Shown here piece after piece: positions 42,501-54,500 of a DNA stretch of 64,000 nt. Every line of letters begins with the position of its first letter. The first letter of the stretch is position 1. Under the pieces are notes generated by a model that saw only the letters and a program-made list of their open reading frames with translations, made no database searches and was not told where the DNA came from. The translations under genes and the position numbers were made by a program. This DNA comes from Owenia fusiformis (lineage: Eukaryota; Annelida; Polychaeta; Sabellida; Oweniidae). The DNA lies in assembly GCA_903813345.2 (NCBI GenBank), contig CAIIXF020000003.1, positions 23,577,248 to 23,641,247 of the forward strand, given 5' to 3'.

Positions 42501-45500
42501 TACTTTAATAAGTTGAAAACTGAGCTTAGTAGAAATCCATCAAATTAGATACATGTAAGCACCAAACATCAAAAATAAAAAATGAATGAAATGAATGAGC
42601 TTGAATATAACACAAATTACAATACAATGTCTGATCATGACACAACCAAACAAGGCATTGATATGCAAAATGTCACCACTGCCATTAATAACAGAAGCCC
42701 AATGTCGAACCCTGTCCATTGAATACCAAACACCACCCACAAAAAGTTGGAGACTATAACAACATGTCAAAACTTCTGGTGGTGACATAATACAAATGGA
42801 TGGTGTTTCAATGTCCCACATCTACTTTGACATAAGCTTTGACTGATAACAAACAAACAAAGTTGAACCAGGAAGTTAAAAACAATTTTAATATAAAAAC
42901 GAAAACTGACGGGAAAACAACACTCGAAGACTTGAATTTAAGCGGTCTAAAGATGAAAATGGAAAGGAAAGAAAGGATGTATTTGTTTTCCATTGCAATA
43001 TTTGCAGTGGCAATTGCTATCATTTCATTAGTGTGCTCAATGTTTTTATATTTTGAATCACAAAAACAAAATAAAAGACCAATGCAAGAGAATGATGAGA
43101 TGCTCAAAATGAGAAACGAATTCATGAAAATGAAGGATGACTTCATAAGAGGGCAAGATTTAATAGAAGAGTTGAATATTCGCATTGGGACATTGGAAAC
43201 TGAGGCACTACTGGTATGTATCATAAACATATAATACAAAGTGGTCCAAAAAATCATTAACACTTTTGCCAACATAGCATATTCTAAGGACAGGAAAATT
43301 TCCCAATTTTTTTTTCATGGACCTGTCCGACAGACATATAAGTTAAGTGTGGTTTAAGTTTTATTTTGATATACCTCTGTAATGAGAGCGCGGGCCAATA
43401 GTTTTTGATGTGCTAAATTTTTGGTTCTGAATTATTGTAGTTAATTACACATTTAAGTTTAAAATGACCTTAAACAAATAGAAAATGTACTTTTTGTTTC
43501 GGGTTTAGCCTCTTTCCTGTGAACATGGATTGATACATTGAAGTTATGAGAAGAAAACTCATCCTGGCACTGAGCGGAAGCGAGGGGTTGACATCGTTAC
43601 AGTTATCCATTGGCAAAATCAAGCAACATTGCACTGCTCCAATGTTTTTTGGATATCTCCATCATTATTTCCCCCAAAAAAGACTCATCTCTCATTGTAT
43701 GGATCTCACTTGACCTGCACATTCTCAAGGCATATCCCCTGTTAATTCTTTTTGTGTGGATACTTAAACCTTGACTGTTCTCGAAAAGGCAATAAGCTGA
43801 CATATATTATTTTTTACATTTTCATACAACTTACAAGATATTAAATGTTTTAATATAAAGTTGACGTAGTTATAAATGTTTTTTAAGCGTAAAATCAAAG
43901 CCAACTATATAATAGAAAAACTTAAAAATCAGGCATGGATTCGAACCCGGGACGTCCACTTTCTAGGCGAGCGTTCTACCAGTGCACTTCCCCGACATCA
44001 CTTATGAGTGGGAGTAATTTAATGGATCTTATCTAAACTTCTAATCAGCTAGTCATGTGACATTCTAAATTTAGAAATCTTCTAAAAATCAAATGGTCGG
44101 CCGATCATCTGAGCAATCGAAGGACTTATCATCATAATAACACCTTTATCGTGAGTATTTTTGCACAGCATTTTCCCCATTTGTTTATTATTGTATATTC
44201 TCTCATAGTTCAAAATATCACTCTGGACCCCAGGAACAACCCAAGATAGCGTTTTTTTCGAAAAAGGCAGCTTTATAAGGCAGGATCTATGCAAACAATT
44301 CCCAAACTATTAATGAGCTAAAGAATTTTAAACAGAGATCAAGAGAATTCCTTATGACAACATGAACAGGGACTTACAATGTATGCAAGGAGCTTTGATT
44401 GAGCACATTACAAACAATTGATCTGTCCTCACATGATGGTGGTATATGATAATAAAACTAACACAACATAAAACTTACATGCTTGTAGGACAGGTCTATG
44501 AAAACAAATTGGGAAACATTCTATTTGTTAGAAAATACCCCAATCAAAAGTGTACATGATTTTTTGGACCACCCTGTATATAATATAGGCAAGTAGGAAC
44601 CATGTAAAATTTACTTTAACTTGATCTTGATTAATATTAATGTATTGAAGTAAAAAAGAATTTGTGACTTTTGAACTGAAATCATTGTCAAGATGAAGAG
44701 AGAGGTACAATCCTCCAACAAAGATGAACACACAGACAAATGTTAATTATATTTAATTATCAACAGGAATAGACATTCAAAGGACAAACATGATCGAAAT
44801 GACAAAATAATATTTTCTATACCTCTTCTTTTCCAGCACCGCACAAACGTGGCTGATAAAAGAGATGGAAAGGAAGATTACAATGTCACACGTAGGAAAC
44901 GGGAGGCAATAGCAGCAGATCAAGGTAAACATTACTTTATGAATATTCAAGAACAAAAACCTAAAGGGGGAAGGCCAAAAATTGTAAGGGAAAGAAGCAT
45001 TTAAGAATACGAGAGGCCATGACAACTTCAAACACCCTAAACAATGTATGAGACCATGGGACACTTTATTAGTACCAAAATCATTAGATCTCAATGCGGG
45101 AGAACATATTAAGAGATTTAAATGTAAATAAAATGTAATTATGAATAAATATTAATAAATAGCTAGTATTTCATACTGTTTTACTTTTTAAACATACCAT
45201 TATCTGTAAAATCAAATGTTTTTTGCAGCTGGAAATGTCTATGGGCGAGATGGCAGAGATGGTTCGATGGGGCCACCTGGTCCACAAGGACCTCCTGGAC
45301 CCCAAGGTCCAGCAGGAAGGGATGGAAGGGATGTGAGTGATAAAAAGTTTTTATGAACATAAGAACAGGTGGAACCCGTTCATGTGATCTAAAGTCCACC
45401 ATCATTCCTTATATGGCAAAATGTCAAGGCAACTATAAAGGTGACATATGATGTGATTGTGATTCAAAGATATGACGTATCACATCAACTACGACATCAG

Positions 45501-48500
45501 TCCTTTATTGCCCCATCAGTAACTAAACAAACAAACAAATGTCGCACACCACTGTTGATTCAATATTAACCTGTGACATCATTAACATGTTACCTAACCA
45601 ACAAGAAAAAAGTATTTAGTTTTGTTCAACATTTTTCTCTATGGTCTTTTATAAAAAGGTAGATCAGTTTCCTCCAAATTTCACTGGATTATCTTGTAAA
45701 CTCCTCTTTTGGTAGGTAAAAGATTGGATTTATTTGTAGGGACTGAGTGGCCAAGGACAATGGAACAATGAACTAAGCCACTTGCTGGAGCAGCTCCATC
45801 ATGATATTACTAACAATAATAGAACCTCTGGTGTACAAGGCCCTTCAGGTCCCTCTGCTGGGGGTGCAGTGTATGTGAGATGGGGAAGAACAACCTGCCC
45901 AGATACGACTGAGAATGTCTATTCAGGTAAAAGATACAAGACTAGAGAAAAGTATCTCACTTCCTTGGAACAAGCTTGTAAAAAGAACTTTATTAGTAAA
46001 AACATAACAAGTAAACTAGTAAAGTTAATGATAATAGGATATAAGTGAAGTGCAATGCAAATTTAATAAAAATAGAGACCCAACCCACCAATAAAACCTC
46101 ATTATATCATGTCATAGTTCTAAAATACAACTATAATGGTCTTAATTCCCTAATATCATCTTTGAAGGTATAATGGGTAAATCACACTATGCCCACACAG
46201 GATCAGGAGGCAACTATCTTTGTCTACCAAGGGAACCTGAGTGGGGGAAGACCACAGCTGGTGGGCAGTCTGCGGCATTTATTTATGGAGTTGAGTATCA
46301 AGTCAGCTATGATAACAACCCATTCCTTACAAACAATTTTCCTGACCCAACCAAACCAGCTACTTGGCTACATGACCATGATGCGGTGTGTGCAGTTTGC
46401 AGGGTACCAGATAGGAGCAGTCACTTTATGCTCCCTGCAATGAAAACATGCCCTGATTCATGGATCAAGGAATACAATGGCTACCTTATGAGTGAACGTG
46501 ATTCTTCTCAAAAATCTGAATTTATATGCGTGGATGAAGCACCTGAAGCCGATGCAGGAGGTCATGAGAACAAGAATGGAGGCCTGCTGTATGTGGTGGA
46601 AGCCAGGTGTGGCTCCTTACCCTGCCCTAATTACCAAGACTACATGGAACTAACATGTGCTGTTTGTACAAAATAATCAGCCAATTTACACTATAGGAAA
46701 CTTTGAAATACTGACTCACTCATTATGTGAGCCATTATATTGTATATTGTAGTAAATGTATGTTTATCATAATTAGTCTCAGTTTATATTTTTCTAATAT
46801 TGCCTTATTTGCTTTTAAAAAGAATTGTCTAATACTTAACTTTTTGAGATCATTTAAATCTTATCAGGAATAAAAGGGATTATAATTTCCATGTTGTGAT
46901 ACTCATTCTCTTATTGATCAATTAGATACCATGTGGTGCTTAGAAATCGTGTGAATAGTGTATTCACTGGCAGTGACGTCAGGATATATTCTTTCTAGAT
47001 ATTCTGTATTGAATTTCTCAAGCAGACCATATCCTGTGTTGCACTTCAAATCATTCAATAACTTATAATATTCAATTAAAATGATGTCACATCACTTAAT
47101 TCGCGGGAATTTAGTTTAAAAGAATTTTCATCCGATATTATAGACAGTGAAGTTGTATCAGGAAGTCCTCCCAAGAAAATGTTCACAACTGTACAACAAA
47201 CACGGCCCTTCGGGCTGCGATGAATTCGCCTTCAGAAATATATACAGATATTAAACGATCACAGAACATTCAATATTTGTATAATATTTATTTCTCCTAT
47301 TCAGAGCCTTATTTACATTAGGCTCTGACACTCAGGATATCCATTTTTCAAAAAATAAATTTACTCTCATTTATTGTTTGAGTATTCTTAGAATTGCTAA
47401 ATGTAGAATTGCTTAACGTCAAATTGCTTAACGTTGAATTACAAAAACATGAAACAAACACTTCAATATTCGTTTCAATGGACTTGTCATGGCAGAAGCA
47501 TTGCATTAATTATTTGAAATGGATATCAAACATCTAAATGGGCACTGTATTTACAAACAAAATATCACCAAGGAAGTGTTATTTGCTTATGTCTCAGATT
47601 GTTGATTGATCTATTTCAGACTAGATTATAGCAACACCATGGAGTAGTGAATCCTAAAGAAAAAATTATGGGCAAAGGATTCCATTGCAGAAAGTTCTGG
47701 AAAGTGATAGCACATATTAATAATGAACATTATCCTTGATGTGTAATTATCTGACAAGCTATCAACATGATCAAGTTAAACATAACTGGCTAAATGGATA
47801 TAATGTATGGATATTTCCATGTAACATGCCCAGAAAAAGGGAAGATCATAAGCAAGACCAGATGCTTAAGTCAGTCTGAATATGTAATATCCTTATGTAA
47901 AGCGATGAGACATTAACCCAATTAGGTTGATTTGACACCTGATTTGTTATAAAATTTAAAATTAAGATAAATCTCTGTGAATTTGTTCTTTTTGTATCAT
48001 GTACACAAATAGAGGTCACCTTCAGCTGATGCAATTTCAAACAAGGCATAAACATGACGAAATATCACTACCTTGTTAGTTACTGCAAATGGTTATATAA
48101 CAATACTTGTGAAGTTATTGGAAGTAATAAGAATTTGTTATGGTTTTATTCGTAGACAAGGCATTAACATGCAAAATGTTATCACGAGCTATTGTTACAG
48201 ACACCAACCACTGAACACCACCAACCATTAAATAACATCCACAAAAAGGTCGGAGACTAGAACAATATGTCTCCACTTGTGGTGGTGACATCAAAACAGA
48301 GCTTAGCAGAAATTTATCAATTGGATAACAACCTAACATCAAAAATAAAAATTAATGAGCTTGAATATAACACAAATTACAATAACTTAACTGATCATAA
48401 TACAACAACCAAACAAGACATTAACATGCAAAATGACAGCACTGCCATTTGTTACAGATGCCAAATGCCAAACAGTGACCGCCAAATGTCAAACACCACC

Positions 48501-51500
48501 CACAAAAAAATTGGAGACTATAACAAAATCTCACTACTTCTGGTTGTGACATATACAGACGGATGGTATTTCAATGTCCCACATCTTCTTTAAAATGTGA
48601 TTAATAACAAACAAGTTCAACCAGGAAGTTAAAAACAATTTTAATAAAAAAACGAAAACTGACGGGAAAACAACACTCGAAGACTTGAATTTAAGCGATC
48701 TAAAGATGAAAATGGAAAGGAAAGAAAGGATGTATTTGTTTTCCATTGCAATATTTGCAGTGGCAATTGCTATAATTTCATTTGTGTGCTCAATGTTTTT
48801 ATACATCGAATTCACGAAAATGAAGGAAGACTTCATCAAGGGGAAAGCTTTAATAGAAGAGTTGAATATTCGCATTGGTACACTTGAAACAGAGGAACTG
48901 CTGGTATGTATCATGAAAACATCATTTAATGTATGCAAGTAAAAACCATGTAAAATGAACTTTATTTTAATGTCTTAATTATTTTTCAATTCAATTCAAT
49001 TATTTATTTCATAATTCTTATATAATATACACTATAAAAACAAGCCGCTAGACACCCTAGTGGGTATATGTTGCGGTTTAACAGAAATCATTAAAATGAC
49101 AACTAGACTACATATAAAAAAAAAACTTATATTATGTTACATGTAGGTATATAAAAATGGTATTAACAATTAATCTAAGGATGTACAATGTAAAAATGTT
49201 ACAAAAATCGGGTACCAAAGTACAAAAGGATTTGAACTGAAAGTATGATGTAGAAGGTGTTGGTGCAATCATTCAACAAATATGAACACAAAAAAATTAT
49301 ATTTTATCATCAATAGGTATAGACAGCCGAATGAAAAAAATGATCCCAAAGCATCATGATAAAACATGACATCTCAATTCAGCCCTGAGATGTTTCAGGT
49401 GAAAAAGAAAGATGCTCTGAGTATCAGAATGATCCCAAAGGGTAAAATAATCTTGTTTGCATTATTCTGTTCCAGCATTTGACAAATGTAATTGAAAAAA
49501 GGGATGAAAAGGAAGATTACAATGTCACACGTAGGAAACGAGAGGCAACAGCAGCAGTTCAAGGTAAACATTACAGAAGGGGGAAGGCCCAAAAATGTTA
49601 CAAGATTGCTAGTATATTAGGAAAAGGTGAAGAGTGTGAGAGGTTATGTGATAAACAAACTCAAACATCTGAAACAATTTATAATGTCCCATTCCACCAC
49701 TTTTCAAGAATCCTCATCATAATCTATAACCAAAATAACCATGGAACATTTTATTCATACATGATTCATTATGGTTTCACAAAAAGTACTACTGCAAAAA
49801 TGTTTTCTTCAGGTGAAGGTGTCTATTGTCGAGATGGCAGGGATGGACTGATGGGGCCACCTGGACCACCTGGTCCAGCAGGAAGGGATGTAAGTGAATA
49901 ATATACAAGTAATACTTTGTTGCTGATTGGTCACAAGATAATACCAATAATACCATTTATAACCACCTTGGAAGGCCTGTTCTCAGAGTATAAGTACTAA
50001 TTAATAAGAAGGCTTATATTTTACTTGAGCAATAGAGACGGGCCATAGTGGTCATTATTCGAGTTTGTACTTAGTTTTTAATACGTAGTGATAATAGAAA
50101 TAACATAATTTCTGCGAGCAAAATAGTGAAATCATGGCCCAAGAGCAGAATCTTGCCTGCTGAAATGAGGTTACTGAAACATTAGAAGTTAATTCATTTT
50201 ACTGATGATAAGTAGTTCTTTGGAATAGAATTCAGTAATTATGCTTTCAGAGACAAGTATTTCAACTTTGGTAATTGTTTAAAGAGGATGGGTCATGAGA
50301 GTTGCCATATTAATGCATCATGTCCTGAAGGAGGTAGAGAAATCTATACTCTCTCTGACAACTCCTCTTTTTGCTACTTAATGATTGTGTATATTTGTAG
50401 GGACTGAGTGGCCAAGGACCATGGGCTGATGAAATAAGCAACTTGCTGGAACAGCTCCATCATGATATGACTAAAAATAATAGAGACTCTGGTGAACAAG
50501 GTCAAGCAGGACAACCTGGTTCCTCTACTGGGGGTGCAGTTTATGTGAGATGGGGAAGGACAACCTGCCCAGACAAAGTTGAGAATGTCTATTCAGGTAA
50601 AAGAAACAGTATAGTGGTTCACTTCTCTTGAACAAGTTTGTCAGTCAGTGAATGAATCTACATGTATTTTAGTTAATACTTCTGACAAGTATTTCTAAAA
50701 TACTATATTGCAATATACGTAATATTAACTCCCTAGTATTTTCTTTCAAGGTATAATGGGTAAATCAGCTTATTCCCACCCAGGATCAGGAGGCAACTAT
50801 CTTTGTCTACCCAGGAAACCTGAGTGGGGGAAGACCACAGCTGGTGGGCAGTCTGGGGCATACATATATGGAGTTGAGTATGAAGTCAATCAAATTAACA
50901 ACCCATTTCTCACTGACAATTTTCCTGACCCCACCAAACCAGCTACTTGGCTACATAACCATGATGCGGTGTGTGCTGTCTGCAGGGTACCAGATAGGAG
51001 CAGCCACTTTATGCTCCCTGCAATGAAATCATGCCCTGATACATGGACCAAGGAATACAATGGTTACCTAATGAGTCAACATTACACTCACCAACATTCT
51101 GAGTTTATTTGCATTGATGAAGCACCTGAAGCTGATGCAGGAGGTCATGCGGACAAAAATGGAGGCCTGTTGTATGTGGTGGAAGCCAAGTGTGGCTCCT
51201 TACCCTGCCCTAATTATCAAGACAATATGGAGCTTACATGTGCTGTTTGTACAAAATAATCAGCCATCAATCAACCCTAAAGTAGAATACGCCTCAATCA
51301 TGTATTATCATTATGTATATTGTAGTACATGTTTATCACAATTAGTCTTAGATTGTTTTTTCTAATAGGGCCTACCAGTACATGTATATCACAATTAGTC
51401 TCTGTTTGGTTTTTTCTAATAGTGCCTACTAGTACATGTTTATGACAATTAGTCTCATTTTTTTTTTCTAATATTGCCTACTAGTACATGTTTATCACAA

Positions 51501-54500
51501 TTCTCCCTTTCGCGGTTCGCTCTTTGAATCAGAACGTTCGTAAATATGTACTGAAAAGCACTCAAAAAGGACAAAATTTGATTGGTCAATATTTTCCCAC
51601 TATGCATTTCGCGTAGCTATTTGCGTGACCCGAAAGTTCTAAATCAAACTAATTACCCAATTTTGTTTTTACACCCGCACGCTAAATAAAACAATGACAC
51701 AATTGCAAGTATTCTTCTTTGTCATTGCTTTATTAATCAGTATACTGAGTTTAATCAATAAAAGATTGTACAATGTACAAAAAAATTCGGAAACTAGAAC
51801 TATAGATTTGCTTTCGGACCACTGAACAGATTGACCTTGATAATAACGACACGTCTTCTTTGGTCTACTGCTCAGTTGTTAGTGGGTTTTCAACGTAACT
51901 CTATAATGTAATTTGAAGATGAATACTTTTATTCAGTTGTTGAATCGATGTTGCAGTTTGTAGGGCGGTAAGATTGGCATGAAAGTATTGAAAGTCGAAT
52001 GGAATATTCTTTTTTCCAATATGGCAACTAGTCAACTGATCACGTGACCTTCTCTTCGGAATATTTTCTCACTTTTCAATCATCGTTTTCATCACGCTAT
52101 TAATCAATACAATGAAAAAAATAGTTGTTATATTAAGATTAATAAGAGATCAATAGTTTCTTATAATTTTTTCTGTACTCTCGTACGGGAATATGAACGA
52201 ATATATTGTTTGAAAAATAGGTGTGAAAATCCCCATGTTAAACCTATGAGGGAAAACAAGGAAGTATAAATTTGTTCCTCCGCGAACTGCATCATGGGAA
52301 ATATATTGACCTTATAAGGAAATATTTTAGCGTCTCCTCTTTTGAAGAGGGAACAACGATTTCGAGAATTGGTCTCAGTTTTTTTTTCTAATAATGCCTA
52401 CTATTACATGTTTATCACAATTAGTCTCAGTTTGTTTTTTCTAATAGTCCCTACTATTACATGTTTATCACAATTAGTCTCTGTTTGTTTTTTCTAATAG
52501 TCCCTACTATTACATATCACAATTAGTCTCTGTTTGTTTTTTCTAATAGTGCGCACTAGTGCATGTTTATCACAATTAGTCTCTGTTTGTTTTTTCTAAT
52601 AGTGCGCACTAGTGCATGTTTATCACAATAAGTCTCAGTTTGTTTTTTCTAATAGTGCCGACTAGTACATGTTTATCAGAATTAGTCTCAGTTTGTTTTT
52701 TCTAATAGTGCCGACTAGTACATGTTTATCACAATAAGTCTCAGTTTTGTTTTTTCTAATAGTGCGCACTAGTACATGTTTATCAGAATTAGTCTCAGTT
52801 TGTTTTTTCTAATAGTGCCGACTAGTACATGTTTATCACAATAAGTCTCAGTTTTGTTTTTTCTAATAGTGCGCACTAGTACATGTTTATCACAATAAGT
52901 CTCAGTTTTGTTTTTTCTAATAGTGCGCACTAGTGCATGTTTATCACAATAAGTCTCAGTTTGTTTTTTCTAATATTGCCTACTAGTACATGTTTATCAC
53001 AATTAGTCTCAGTTTGTTTTTTCTAATATTGCCTACTAGTACATGTTTATGACAATTAGTCTCTGTTTGTTTTTTCTAATAGTGCCTACTTATATGGTTT
53101 TAAACACAGTTTATTCAAGACTAATATATATTCTTGCATTATTCAAATATTAAAATAGCAGCCATGAATTTATAAATTCTAAATTCATCAAGCATGGTTG
53201 TTTCAAATATAATTCCAAAAGCTTTTGATATTACAGAGTTATCAAAAGTTATTCAAAAATGAGCATCGAGCATCCATTTTAGAAAAACATCCTCCAACAA
53301 TGTTAGGCCCATTAGGTCTGAGAATTTAAAATTTCAGACAATCATTTAAGTTATCAAATATGACTAATAGTGACACAATCTTCAAGTGGATGGACAGACA
53401 AATGGAATGGTCAGATATATATACAAAATATATATAGAGATTATCCTATGAGGTTCAGGGTTTTGGGGTTATCCTGAGGCAAATATATCTGCCCATGGGC
53501 TGTAGGGTATTGCCCTTGTCTCTAGAGTACAATACCCTGAACCTCATATAGGATAATCTATACTATACTACTGTATAACTAGAGTATGGCATGGTGACTT
53601 ACTTGATATGAGATATGCCCTGCTGAGTGAATACATGGAGTTGAAATAAAGGGGACAGGATATAGTTCAAAGCCCCGTATAATGTCGATCCTGGCCTGGC
53701 ACCCTGTAGTAACTTGTGTAGGATCAGCACTGTAGAGGTCACATCTGAACATACATCAGAACTTGAACCTGAAATTCATTCATTTATTCATATTATATTG
53801 ATTTATATATTTACTTTGAATCAATTTTTTCCTTTGCTTTTGTTTTTTATTATCTATTGTAATCACATTTTGCGGCATAAATAAAGACATGAAGTGAACA
53901 CTCAAAAGTGTGCAGAAATCTTCATACAAACTTTAGAAGAAAAAATACTTCAGTTATGTTATACATTGTGTAGGAAATGTACTGCCCTTTACCTCCCATA
54001 CACTGCAAGATAGGACCCAACAGAGGTTCTATTACATGTTGCTTTGCCAGCATTTGTTGCTGGGACAACATCGTCTCTATGGCAACACAGACTATTCTTA
54101 TATAGAGGCCAGTTTGTGGGCTTTCTTTTGTATTTAGCAGAGAAAGGATCTAAAAGAAAGAAAGCTTATATATGAGATCTTTAATCTTAAAAGATAGGAA
54201 CAACCCTGAATGTAACTTTGAATTCATAATTTTTACAATCTTTTTATAAAGATTCCTCATTATATAAGTTTGTGTCAACTAAACTGTTCTTAACTTAAGT
54301 TGAAAACAGGTATTGTCATTAATTGCAAGATGGCTATCAGTCCATTGGTCAATCGACAACCAGTTTTTCCAGATCTGCTGGCAGGGTAACAAGGCATTAA
54401 CACGCAAAATGCCATCACCTGCCATTTGTTACAGACACCGACCCCCAAACACCGATACCACCACAACACCATCCACAAAAAGTTGGAAACTATAACAATA

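Larger units (their letters stand above)
37335..44686. repeat. Segmental duplication, copy 2
   Basis: Direct copy of 26051-35811 containing peptide gene 2, collagen A exon 1 and part of its intron 1. It lacks the exon-splitting insertion of copy 1. It has private sequence near 37815-38160. Confidence 0.9.
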
